In this document: positions 1 through 12,500 of the stretch, piece by piece
Position numbering within the stretch: the first letter of the stretch is position 1
Layout of the letters: each line of letters starts with the position of its first letter
DNA from: Phorcus lineatus
Lineage: Eukaryota; Mollusca; Gastropoda; Trochida; Trochidae
Length of the DNA stretch: 64,000 nt
Direction of reading: 5' to 3'
NCBI GenBank assembly: GCA_921293015.1
Contig: OV121094.1
Coordinates: 7,554,764-7,618,763 of the forward strand
Program-made: the position numbers and the translations under genes
The notes under the pieces: generated by a model
Databases searched by the model: none
Told to the model about the DNA's origin: nothing
The model's input: the letters and a program-made list of their open reading frames with translations, nothing else

Positions 1-43
1 GGACCAAGGTTTACTTGCATATCACATTTCATACATTTATCTA

Positions 44-1576
44 CACTCCCGATCAAAAGAAAGTATAGATTTTTCAATTTGATAGAAATTGAAAGTTTCT
101 TATGATATCCATCGTTAGTGATTATGAATATGATGGTAAGCCTTCAGAAACATAATTCACATCGCAAAAACGCAACCAAGGTTGTTGTGGACTAAAAAAA
201 ACGGAAAAATCGTGAATTGTGTTTAAATGCAAATGCATGAAATGTATGTGCCGAAAACAGGCATAAATGGCACTGCTGAATACCGTAGGATCAAACCAAC
301 TGAAAACACACAAAAAGAATGGCACGATTGACACAGGAAGAACGACAGAGAGCTATTGGCATGGCGGAAATGGGGGCTACACAAGTCCACATTGCTCGGA
401 CGTTCAATTGCACGACACGGACAGTCTCCAGGCTTCTTCAACGTTACAGACAGACTGGTCGGACCCAAGACAGGCCCCGAAGTGGCAGACCACGTGTGAC
501 CACGCCACAAGAAGACCAGTACATCCGGACCATTCACCTCCGAAATCGCTTCGTAACGGCAACGGAAACAGCGGCAACGGCATTCGGCAATCGTATCAGT
601 AGACACACAGTGTCAAGAAGATTGCGTACAGTAGGTATTCGGGCACACCGACCTTACCGAGCGATGGCCTTGACCCCTCGACACCGACGTAACCGACTTC
701 AATGGGCAAGGCGAGTGTACAGATGGCAAGCACGGAACTGGAGGCGTGTCTTATTTACAGATGAGAGTCGTTTCTGTCTGTACCATAATGATGGAAGACA
801 GATGGTCTGGAGGCGCCGTGGTGAATGTTTTGCTCGTCCATGTGTCCAACAAGTTCATCGTTACGGCGGTGGTGGTGTGATGGTGTGGGGCGGTATCTGT
901 GGTGACGTTAAAACTCAACTCGTCATTATAAATGGAAACCTGAATGCACAGCAATACATTCAACAAGTTCTGCAGCCAGTTGTATTCCCTTTTCTGCAAG
1001 CACAACGCCAGGGTATCATATTCCAGCATGATAACGCAAGACCCCACACTGCACGAGCCACAGTTAACGTGATGCAACAAAACAACGTCAATGTTCTCCA
1101 GTGGCCTGCCTGTTCCCCAGACATAAATCCAATAGAACACTTGTGGGATCACCTCAACAGGCAGATAAGGAACCGTATACCCGTCCCACAAAACCGACAG
1201 GAACTTGTTCGTGCTCTCAGAGAAGAATGGCAACAGATACCAGCGGCCGTCATCCGACGTTTGACCATGTCGATGAGGAGACGTGTCAGGGCCTGTATTG
1301 ACGCTACAGGAGGTCATACGCGTTATTGACAATAGCAAAGTTCGTTTGTGGCTTCTCAACAGACAATAGAGAGACATTAAATTATTGAATTTTGACCCCC
1401 TATGTGATTCACTGACTATACAGTCATTCAATGGAATCAACCAATGCAGTTTGTTTCTGTAAATCATTGTCATCTGATTGCTTAATATAATCCAATTTAC
1501 GGAACTTTAATATCGTCTTTTGTTTTTATTTTATGGGCATATGAAGTGAACCTATACTTTCTTTTGATCGCGAGTG
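44..1576 (+). mobile_element. Tc1-type DNA transposon, apparently intact
   Basis: The element is bounded by near-perfect inverted repeats of about 25 bp. The left end begins CACTCCCGATCAAAAGAAAG; the right end is its reverse complement with one mismatch (CGCGATC in place of CCCGATC). Each end abuts a TA dinucleotide (42-43 and 1577-1578), the Tc1/mariner target duplication. It holds a single intronless transposase frame of 336 codons. It lies in intron 3 of the PSMC2 gene, in the opposite orientation to that gene. The near-identical repeats and open frame suggest a recent insertion. Confidence 0.93.
319..1329 (+). CDS. Tc1-family DD34E transposase, 336 aa
   Basis: The protein cuts and rejoins Tc1-type ends by a cut-and-paste mechanism in the nucleus. 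Residues 1-110 carry paired-type helix-turn-helix DNA-binding motifs (an arginine-rich helix with TRTVSRLL near 33-40, and SRHTVSRRL near 94-102) with an intervening GRPR-type AT-hook-like segment near 56-59. The catalytic triad is visible: D148 in LFTDES, D238 in QHDNARPHTA and E273 in NPIEHLWD. The 34 residues between the second and third acids give the Tc1 signature DD34E. The length is normal for the family and there is no internal stop. The start is the first ATG, about 275 bp inside the left repeat. Smaller frames on both strands here are shadows. Confidence 0.95.
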   Translation: MARLTQEERQRAIGMAEMGATQVHIARTFNCTTRTVSRLLQRYRQTGRTQDRPRSGRPRVTTPQEDQYIRTIHLRNRFVTATETAATAFGNRISRHTVSRRLRTVGIRAHRPYRAMALTPRHRRNRLQWARRVYRWQARNWRRVLFTDESRFCLYHNDGRQMVWRRRGECFARPCVQQVHRYGGGGVMVWGGICGDVKTQLVIINGNLNAQQYIQQVLQPVVFPFLQAQRQGIIFQHDNARPHTARATVNVMQQNNVNVLQWPACSPDINPIEHLWDHLNRQIRNRIPVPQNRQELVRALREEWQQIPAAVIRRLTMSMRRRVRACIDATGGHTRY

Positions 1577-1800
1577 TATATTTGGGGGAGATAAATTACT
1601 TCCTGTGGATGGAGAGAACATCACGCTAACCACTTAATATTGATAACATTTTGACTTAAAATCCCAAAGTACATAGAGTTTGCAAACAATACAAAACAAG
1701 CAATCGGAGCCTGGCACAATGACCATAAAAGCAGTAACAAGCTATGAAGGGAGGTAGGTGGATTTAAATGCCCAAAACAATTTATAAGACAAGATCTCAC
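1577..1800. other. PSMC2 intron 3 flank, no further feature
   Basis: This is intron sequence between the right end of the Tc1 element and the donor of PSMC2 exon 3 (GT at 1800-1799 on the minus strand). The next PSMC2 exon was not found between here and position 1, so it lies to the left of the window. Confidence 0.6.
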
Positions 1801-3335
1801 CTGACAATTCATTGACTTTCTTGAGGCAGTTCTGTATGTCTTCCTCCACCCCTTTAATAGCCTTGCTGTACTGTCCAACTCCCTGAAGGTGAGTAAGCAA
1901 ATCCATATAAAAATTAATCATATCACAAGCTATCATATGCACCTGCCAACATGCCTGCTCAACATTCCATTATTGGCTTTATTTAAGCCTTGCTACATTT
2001 CCGCAATAACAATAAATCTTTATAGTACTACCATGTTCAATTCTTTCACTGACGTCATTCAGTCAATTGTTCACAAAGACAAGCAAGTTTCGTGTGTGAG
2101 AATTCTACAGATAAATTGACAAGCTTGTTGACTTAAAGTTGCAGCCACTTTTCCTTGAAAACAACAAAATTCCAAAAATTATTAGAATTCTTATATAAGA
2201 TGTCACAAAAAAAGAATTCTAGTTTCAACAGTTTAAGAAATATTTCTACAAATCAGGGCAGAGAGTTGGGCCAAAACAACTCAATGAGTGCAAAGGAACA
2301 ATGTCTAAGTTACAAAGTCCATTCATTGAACTTCAGCTGCATCAAATTTAAATATACTTACATATGTTTTCAAAAGGGCAATGTCACCTTCATCAAGAGC
2401 TGAAAAACGACAAATCAATAACTTGTTAATTGTCAACTGTTAAGTAACAGACAGTGAATAAAAAATTAAACCTTTTGTGTCAAACCAACTGTTTTGAATG
2501 CATAGGTTCAATTGAGTTTGGAAATTGTCTCCACTCTAAAGAATTAATTTACATATAACAAATTTGCGCAAATCAAATGGTCTTTGGAAGTACTGCACTT
2601 TACCATCAATGCAACTCAGTGAGGTAATTAGTCTGCATCTCGTAAAGTGATAATCTAAACTTTGCTTCATTGACACATGGATGGAAAGATAAACCCTTTG
2701 AAAACTAATATAAGAGTCGAAGGGTTTATCTTTCAACCGATGTGTCCACTGAAGTTGTATGTTTAGTTCTTATTGATTAAGACTTCAAAATCCTACCAGA
2801 TGGAATTAGTCAGGAAGCTGCTACAGATAAAAAAAGGCCTCTGATCATAGACATTGACAAAGCAAGATACCTAACACTACAGACTAGTAAAGCGCATTCT
2901 ACTCTTTTTCCCCCAAAAAACTCTTCCATGTCTGGCATATATAATTTGATTTACAACATATTTTTAGGCAAAATAGACATTCTCCTGCATGTATCACAAA
3001 TTTTAGATTGTATTTGAACTAACATTTTGTAAATTTTACAAAAATTAGTTAAGTCCTGAAAAGAGTCAACACTAATAGTCAAAAGTAACTTTTCAGTTTT
3101 AGAAAAAACTCTATGTTATATAAACGATTATTATAATAACATAATATGATTAATTTATGTTTTGTAGTTAGGTTCATAAAAAATTTAAGTGTCAAAAATA
3201 TTTATCATTTGATGAAACATGACAAAGCACATTGTAATAATTTGATATTTATGAAAAGAAATTACATTGAATGGGTTTGTCTTCGTCCTTATCTTCCTTG
3301 GTCTTTCTTTGGTCGGTGCCGAGATAATCAGGCAT
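1801..3335 (-). CDS. PSMC2: 26S proteasome regulatory subunit 7 (Rpt1), N-terminal exons
   Basis: Three coding exons on the minus strand are 3335-3266 (start ATG at 3335-3333), 2399-2362 and 1882-1801, each with GT-AG borders and joining in one frame. They begin [20 protein letters not shown] and continue through [12 protein letters not shown] to KAIKGVEEDIQNCLKKVNEL. This closely matches the N-terminus of human PSMC2 as recalled ([49 protein letters not shown]). PSMC2 is one of six AAA-ATPases in the base of the 19S particle that unfold and feed ubiquitylated substrates to the 20S core. About 64 residues are present, covering the N-terminal tail and the start of the coiled coil. The OB and AAA domains lie off the left edge. 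The gene shares a 209-bp promoter with the divergent gene starting at 3545. Confidence 0.95.
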
Positions 3336-3544
3336 GGTGAAATATAAGGAACTATGTTGATAAATGACAGAAAATACAAATATTTAGAGAACACCACTCA
3401 AAATGTGCAGATCACCGGAAATGAATTGTCTCCCGTAGACTCTCGTGTACCTAACGAGATCTCGCACAAGTAAATACTTCCGGTGACATCATTGCCTTGG
3501 AAAATATGACAACAATCTCGAAATCTGTTTATTAAGCGAAAAGA
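3336..3544. promoter_or_regulatory. Bidirectional promoter between PSMC2 and UBL-TM-ARM gene
   Basis: Only 209 bp separate the two divergent start codons (3335 and 3545). The interval has two ETS-like cores, ACCGGAAAT at 3413-3421 and ACTTCCGG at 3476-3483. The second runs straight into TGACATCAT, an ATF/CRE-like site. No clear TATA box is seen at the expected distance from either ATG. Closely spaced ETS and ATF sites without TATA are typical of housekeeping bidirectional promoters; use as a shared promoter is inferred. Confidence 0.6.
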
Positions 3545-6500
3545 ATGTTGCTCTACGTCGAAAATAAGAAGTTTCCGGTGAGTTTTAACATGTCATTTTC
3601 AGATGAAATATTAATTTTGATCCTTTTTGTTAATAAATTTAGTGTGTCAATGGGTTTATTTCAGTTACAGGACTGATTCTTAGTTCAGATAATCTAAACA
3701 TGGCCCCTACCTTTCCCAATCACTGCAATGTAATTGGATTTTTCAGCACAAGACTTTTGTGGTTGTGGTTCAGGAGAGCGACACAGTTGCCAGAGTTCGA
3801 GCCCAGCTCCTGCACATCCTGTACAACATTGGCAAGGAGAATCATCTCTTCCGCCTCCGTTACAAGGGACAATATCTCCGTGACGCCCATAGGCTTGCTC
3901 AATATGACATCGACGACAACTCGGTTATCAAGATGGTGCCTTCAGCAAAGAAACCAGAGGTAGATTGATAATGATTTCACCATACATCTAATAATATGGT
4001 TCTGTTAATATGATAAATAGTTGAATTAGAGTGAGATAGAGAAGTTTATGTTGTTGTTGTAAAGTATTACAAAGTTATCAAGTTATTTACTTGGCATAAA
4101 CTTTCATAAGAAATACTCTTGGGTTGGAGTGAACTATTACATGTTACTGCAATGTACTTATATTCCTGCCATGAGAGAATTCAAACATTAATACACCTGA
4201 AAAAAGACTGATTTTGGAACAAAGGGCAGTTATATATATCTCAAGTTTCACAAGCATTATATGTAGCCAATGTCTTGTGGTATGAACATTACTAAACTTC
4301 TAGACTTCATTGATGACAAACATTAAAATTGTGTCCATTAGCACACAAAGCACAGTCATACTGAGACCTATTCACATAATGACTATTTTACAACAATTCA
4401 TTCAATAGGTCACAGCTGTTGCAATGTGGGGTTTTTTTTCAGGCTGATTTTGACACAGCGTCTGTCTGCAGTAGCCTAGCTCATCTAGACTTCAGCTCAG
4501 GTCAACCGCCCAACATCAAAAATGCACTCCATGCAGAAATCAAGACTTTTGACTGGAGAGAGAGACTTGTCAGAGACTTCAAGGTGTACAACCTACAAAT
4601 CTCTTAGCATTATCAACTTCTTTAGCAACATTTCAGACGCTGAAGTATAGCTTAGCCATTTGACTAGGTGTAGTGTTAACCTTTAACTTGTTGGCCATCC
4701 CATATAGTATACTACATTCGGCAGCTATTATTTTCCTTAGCTAGCTAGTTGCTAAATTTGATTCAAGAGATATATATATGTTCGGGTATTTGATACTTTT
4801 TATAAACTCAATTTGCAATAACTCAATCATGAGAATATTTCTGCAGTTTAAGGTTAACTGATTTCTGACAATGAGTTTCCCAACAATGAGTAAAATCTCA
4901 CCATGATAGTGCAAATCATGTCTCTTTCAGACCCTATTGTTTATGCACCTGCTTGCCATGGCGTTGTCTGTATTCACGGAGAACTGGTATGCGTTGTTCT
5001 GGATCGGTGCCATGTTGGTGTTGGCTGCATGGTACTCTCCCTCCTACACACGTATTGGAGGCTTTGTCGGCAACTACACTCAGTAGTAAGTCTTTTCATC
5101 ATCTCTCTCTTTTATGGTGTTGTCTCAATTTGCTACTGTTGGCAAGTTAAGAGATGTAGCATTCATTGATTTAGCTTTGGAATTCTTAAATTTTATGATT
5201 AATGAATTGTACCATGAGATCTTGAATATTCAGTCTACTGATGTGATCCAAAATGTTATGTGTGTCCAACATCACTCACTGTAGTTTCTTAAAACTGGCC
5301 ACTCAGATTTGAAAATGATCATTGGTAGCTAAAGTTAATGGGGTGTGTTTACTGCACAACTTGCAGTAGTCAACAAACTGTAGTATCAACTCCAGTGTGA
5401 TTAGAATCAGTCATTGATTTGTTCCCTTAGCTTATTTTGATCTGTGATCTGTGACATGTGATCTGACGGTATCTTGTAGGGCTGTGAGTCAACATCAAGC
5501 TTTAAGTTTCTGAAAGTAACTTAGAAGTTTAAACATCACTTCTTTGAGTAATACTGATAAGATATTACTGATAAGATGTTACTGATATTTCAAAAAATGT
5601 TTCCAAATGTTTGCATTATGCGCTTGAATGGCCCTTAATAGCTAATCTCCATGAGCAGGAACAGTTATTATAATGGCAAACCTTTCTCAACGATATGTAT
5701 GTACTTGAGCACAAATCAAAATGTGTTTTTGCAGGATATTCTTTTAGAGAAATTTCCCTGGTGGTAATTTTTATCACTGAAGTAAAGTGCCAAGAGCTGG
5801 AATCTGATTGGTCAAGTAATGGTCGGCCCTACCATGTGGATGGTTGTAAATTTTAGAGTGTTTTCTTTTACAAAGTTCATGTGGACACATACCAATTGGG
5901 ATTCCGTCAGATCATAGATGAGTGACAAGTAACAACCTAAAATAAGCCTAGGGAACATATCAAGCTCTGATTTTAATCAGATTGTTTAACTCTAACTGAA
6001 TAAAGAAGACACAAAAAATCTGTTCTCCCTCAAGTTAAATTTTTTTTTTAAATTTAAAGGAAAATTCAGTCATACTTAATGATAATCTATATATATTTCA
6101 GCCGAAACGTGTTTTGTGTTTGTGCGGGTGTAGTGTACTTAACGTACACAGCTATTGCACTCTACTTGGCGTCAGTGCAGTGGATCACAATTACAGTATG
6201 TATGACCTTACTCAGTCTGATTAAGATTGACCATGTTAAGGGTAATGAAAGTATCATTAAAGTGATTTTAGCAAAATTCACTCCGCTCTATCAGGGGCTT
6301 TCCTCTCTACAACAGTCTGAAAGCAGCCTCAGTGCTCGCACGTTCTGACTTAATCCCAACTAGCCTAGTATTTAGGGGCAAGTAACTACCGCCATTCGTT
6401 AAAATTGATCGCAGCTATCCTTCTTTTAAACACGATGATGTGATTGGTCTGCTAATGACTAGTTATTTTCTGCGATAAACTGATGGCAGATTTTCGTGCA

Positions 6501-9500
6501 AACAATGTAAAGTTTGTAGAGTAGACATATCAAAACGACTGATTTTATTACTGTTGCATGAAGTTTTATTATGTGATTTTTCCTGCAAGTGTATTTCTCC
6601 CTTGATAACTCAACTTGTGGTATCCTCTGATACTGTAGAGCCATGGATGTGCCGACTGGGTGTTCGTAGACGACTGCTCTCACAAGAAGGTCTACACAGC
6701 CGTTTTCTTCACAATCCATGCTCTACTGCTTTTCGTGTCTGGAGTTCTTGCTTTGCTCCTATTGGTCAACTTTCAGACAGAGGTCAGTGTTTTATGAATA
6801 AATTTTGCCTTACTAGAATAGTCAATGTTGTACATTTGCAAGACTGAATGTCTTCGTCATATTCTTCTCATTACTTGCAAAGTGAATGTTTGTTAACTGT
6901 CCTGTGGTATTAGTTACATAGAAGCATCACTAGCATCTGAAACTATCATCTTTCTTTAGCCATAAAAGGTAACGAGTATGAAAAAAAATCCAAAAGGCGA
7001 AACTATCCTTCATCTGTCACTGAATTGAACCTCATAATGGTACCAGCATTGTCCAATCATTGTATGTAATACACACTGACTTACATCCTGTCTCGGGGTT
7101 AAATGTATACACTCTTGCTCCACTTATAAATCCAGGGTTAAAACACCACAACAGGTAATGTTATTTGAATATTTTCAGTATTTTAATCTTTTTTTATCAC
7201 TCTAAAAAGTTATGTTGTCTCATGAAGTGAGAAGGAAGATGTGAATGGTCAGTTAGTTTTATAGAGGCAACTCATTTGACCAAACAAATGGAAATTAGAA
7301 CATTTCTGTTTAAAGGCACTGACCCACTATGATATTTCATAAATAATATAATGCACATCTTATGTTAGTCTTCTGATATTTCTAACAATCCACACTCAGT
7401 TATTATGTAAATTATTTGAAAAATATGTTTGTATTCAGGTAATAAAGCTCATTCTTAAAGAGATAAAAACGGTAGCCATGGTTAATCTAACAGCATCATA
7501 CTTATGCTATGTAAAAGGTATTGGTGGGTTGCAGGTACGCCTTAATGAAAAAAAATGGCCATCTTTTGTTCTCTGGTAAAGTGGTAACGATATATTCTAT
7601 TAAAAACTTATCACATTTTTAGCAGTATTTCCCAGTTTTTTGCACCTTATAGTGCATAGAAATAATCATATCATAAATACCTTGTTTGCTTTTCTTTGAT
7701 AGATATTATTTGAGACAAAAGTAAAAAGGGCACTCAATGACAAACTATTATTTGTTTTTATGAGTACCATTTTTGGAAACAAGAATAATTTTAAGAGTTC
7801 AGTGATATATTTCATGAATTGTTTAATTCAGATGGGTGATGTTATTGAGAAAAATCTAATAAAAGAAAGAGATGTTGACCTTGTGATCATCGCTGCAAAG
7901 GAGGGGAGGTGAGTTTGATATTTTCGTTCTGACAGGGATAAATATTTTTGTCAGATATCATGTTCTTGCTGTAGTTTTTGCATTAAGCTACAGCACTTTG
8001 TTGGAAAACCTAGCTAATATTAGAGTAGTTAATAGGATAGCAAAACGGGCAAGTCATTGACTTTTCAGTAGTTGTTTTAGGTGTCGGTGACCTAGGACCC
8101 CTGTTCAGATTTAAAAGCGTATTAGTAACTTGGTGACTTCAGGGTTAAAGGTTGCATGCTTGTCTGTGCATACGAGTCAAGGATTAAATAAATGATGTAT
8201 TTTCAATCTGGTGTAATTATAAGATAAATAGTTGCGATTGTAAAATTTCTGGGTTTTATTGTTATTCAACACCCACAAATTAAGTTTAAAACCGATGATG
8301 AATCGTCCTAGCGGATTTGCAGGTAGTCATTGCCATTCAACATATGAAACTCTTTCAAATCAGCCAATCAGAATCAAGATTTCACCCAAGTCATGTACTG
8401 AATGAACAGCCACAAATTTAATATCAATTAATCATAATACTGATCTTCAATGCCTTCATCAAGGCGAGGCTTTCCACATCGGTTGCCCCGATGACTTCTT
8501 GTTGATTTGCTATTTCAGTGAATGTGCTTGGTAGAGGATATTTTTGTTTCCAGTATGATATCCTCTATCTCTCATCGTAGTGATGAGAAGACTCATTATC
8601 TCAAATCTATTGCAATTGTAACCTGAAAATCAATAGAAACCAAATTATTTCCCTCGTAGGTTTTAGTTTGTTTGTGTTATGATCATGTATGAGTGATGTA
8701 TTTATTAAACAGTAAACCTGTCAAAATACATTTTTCCCCTTAGAGATTAAAACACAGAAATAAAAAACAATTTTGGAAGTGCCTTAATTTCCCCTCTGCT
8801 TATGTGTTGCATTCAACTGTGATGATTTTTTAAGCCAAATATGTTGAGTCTAATCAATTGTTCTCTGCAGATTATGTTTACAGATCCATATGTTTATATC
8901 AATTGTGTTGGTAGGATGAATTTATGACTTGTATAACTTACCGGTACAACATTACTTTATTTTGTTAAATCCAAAAAGTCCAAATGTCTCCGAGAGGGGA
9001 TAAGCATTTTCCTTTTTGATTGAATGATAAAGTATAGTTTTGTAAATTATTTGATTGTGGAAAAGTGACTTTACTTTCAGTGTGAATGAGAGACGACAAG
9101 CAGCCAGTGAGCTGGCCATCATGGCCGCCGCCAGCGATGACAACAAGTTCAGAATTGTTGCAGAAGGAGGGTAAGGATGGTTTGGTACATTGATTGTGGT
9201 TTGAAAGAAGCTTTTCCAAGAAGCCGGTGTCGGATGCACATACCGCTTGTAATTGAAAAACTGAGGTTTAGGAAATGTTACAATTGTGAAAGTGTGCAGA
9301 CCATTGTTTTGGCAAGGCAGTAGTCTGAATCTTAAGTAACCAGGCTAATTAGCTTAATTATGACCCCAGAACTTGTATAACAACTAATAGATTGACTGTT
9401 TTTTTATCATTATTTATCCTTAAAAGTGGGTTTAGCTCTCTTGTTTCTAATGTTCAATTAAGTGCTATATAGCTAGGCGGTATTCCCAAACGCATGTTGG

Positions 9501-12500
9501 CAAACAAGATGGCTACCTGTGAATAACTGAGTTTGACTGTACCCTGATTTGTATTATGAGTAACTTGAAGTGAGGGTTTGATTTAGACAATGTGTTTCAG
9601 ACTTGATATCCTGATATCGCTTGCTCTGCAACACGAGGAGGCGACACAGGAACATGCTCTTGAAGCCCTTCGGGAACTCATGACCATTCCAGCCATCAGG
9701 GTGACCATTAATTGAAATTTAGAGGTCTAATCATTCAAAAACTAGAAATGTTTCTCTATTTGGTGTACGTCAACATTTTCTTTCTTTGAAAACATTAATT
9801 TTTTAAAAATTTATTATGTCTTGGCCTATTTTCTTTGAACTTTTCTTTTTTACCCACAAAATGTTAAAAAATATATTTAGGACACATTCGTAACCTCGGG
9901 CTGCATGGGTCGTCTGACAGCCCTCCTCCACTCGGAGTACCCGAGAGTTATGCAAGCTGCCGCTGACACAATCTTCACAATCATCAAGGAGTCAGATGAG
10001 AACCAGAGTGTCGTCATTGCAGATCGGGGGTACGGAGATTAACTGAATCCAAACCATATAGTCATGTTGGATGTTGGGATGTAGTATTTTCTAACCCTCA
10101 AATCTCATTTAGATTAGATCTAAACTAACATTTGTACGTCACTACTTTACGACCTGACATTCAGCAGGTTCATATTTTGTCTGATCCAGCCAATCAGCAT
10201 TTAGGCTTTCAACGTGATTTGTTTTCTCAGAGAGTTCATAATCAGATCTTGATGAATGAGCACAAATTTTGTATGTCTTTCAATCATGATATTTTTAAAA
10301 TATATAGATTTTAATACTTATTCACTTTATTCACTCCTATGCAAGCATTGTCAGTTTTGCTCTGAAGTTTCAGGTCTGATTAACCTTGCATGTAAGTTTA
10401 CCCACCATTTGCCCCTAGAATGATTGGTCATCAAAGATTGTATCTGTTCCAGACTTGACGACCTTTCCCATGCTGCCTTCAATGGTAACATCCCCTGCCA
10501 GAGACTAGTTGCTGGTATCTTCAACGAGCTGGCCATCAACCCTGACATCAGAAACCAGCTCACCGCTCGCAACATACCAGGTGGGTATATATTGTCTCTC
10601 ATGAACATGTATACCTACACAGACACTTCACGACAGTTTCATACCGCGATATCTTAAACCTGTCTGATTGATTCGATAGGATATGATCGATATACACCCC
10701 GATGCTCAATTTTAAGGGTTAGTCAGTGAAAAGAAACATTAACTTAACCTTTGACAACACCTGCCATATGGTTTCAGCAAGACTTATTTTGACATGAAGA
10801 CAGACACATTGATTTTAAGGCAAAATAAACCACTTAAAGTCAACAATATCTATACTCAACTACATGACATTTGCTGCAGCCCGAGCACTGACCCAACTCT
10901 GCCGAAGTAATGATGCCGACACTCTGAAGGACACGCTACAAGCTCTCGAACTGCTTGCTATTTCCAGTGCTGATGCAATCTGCGCTCAGGTTTGTATATG
11001 TTAAATGCAGGTAAATAAAATTCATTAAAGGCACTATAATTTTTATAGTATGAAAGAGAATGTCTGTTTAATTTATCTGTTCAAAATTGTGGAATTCTCT
11101 TATAAACATGCTTACAATCACTTATTTGATGCAACATTCATTCTAAAGCTTTTAAATATTTTTAGGTCATCAATAAGTTTTTTATGATAATATTTTCAAT
11201 GGAAACATTTGACATTTATACATGTTTTTTATTTGTTCTTCAATTATGCATGAAGTATTTTTAAAAGTACTTAATGGTTTTGTCACTAATTTTGCAATGG
11301 ATGATTTAAGATTTAAAACTTCACTTACTCGGTCCGCTCTTACTCAAGTAACTTACTTCAACCTCTCTATATATTTATCATTATTTTGAAACTCTGCAAC
11401 TTGAGCCCCCGTAAATAATAAAAGCCTCTGCAATGATTTTGTTTGTCCCTAGACATAAACTATATCGTAAACTGACCTCTTTTACTGGAATGTAATCTAC
11501 AGAGGTTTTATTGTCCATGTTATATTAAAAGGGTTAAAAGTGAGATACACAATGGAATATAACAGGATTATATTAGACCAATGTTTAATATTTTATGAGT
11601 TCTTCAATAGCTTTTGTGTTATTGTGTTTTTGTGCCAGAATAGTTATAGGTAATTTTGGTTAACGATTTTATTTTGTTTTCTTTGTTGAACTACTATCAT
11701 TTTTTCTTGGAACATGAAGGTAGACTTTTGAAGAATTTTATCCTTTGATACTAAGTCAGCAGTCAATCACAATGTAACTGTAAAACATTCTTATTATCAT
11801 CATAGCCAAAAATAAATTTTGCCTCAAGATAAAGTTGATTTTGAATGTAATTAATAAACCTATGCTTTGTAGATAGGAATACACAAGTTACTCTTCAGGG
11901 TAATAACTATCTCTCTGTTCATCCTTTTATCATAACATGTATGTGTGAATGTTTGACAGGAGGACCTGCTTGAGCTCTTGTTGCAACTTCCGTTCCGTTC
12001 CATGGACCCCGGAAACTACCTCCTGGCTGCCAAGATCCTTGTCTACTTTGCCGAGAGTAAAGAGGTATAAAAACTAGACAAATATAAGTAACCAAGTCAC
12101 ACAGTGTTTAAAAGATAGCTAGCTAAATAAAGCTTTCTGATTCATTTTAAATTGAAGTCATTTTGCCAAAATTTTCTTATAATTTGGATAGGAGCAATAT
12201 GGTATCATCACATCATCATTTAGTTTTGTTTGATTCTCAGATTTAGTTACAATGACAACCCCAATGACTACTAAAGACAGTTTTCTCATAGCTGATCGAT
12301 TGATTTCGTATCATAAGTCGATAATCAATGGAATTCTTGTTTTCTCTACAATCGAATTTGCCTGTCAAACAGGGCCCAACCGCTCATTACCCTTTGTAAG
12401 GGCGCTTTGAGCAGTTACAACAAGCACAAGGGCAACTTTAAAAGAAGCGCTGGATTCACAAAGGCCCTTACCACTTTCTATTTCCTATAAATCTTCTATG

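Noticed and set aside
751-1473. 240-codon minus-strand frame opposite the Tc1 transposase
   Set aside because: It is a shadow of the DD34E transposase frame, which has all family motifs; the minus frame has no domain.
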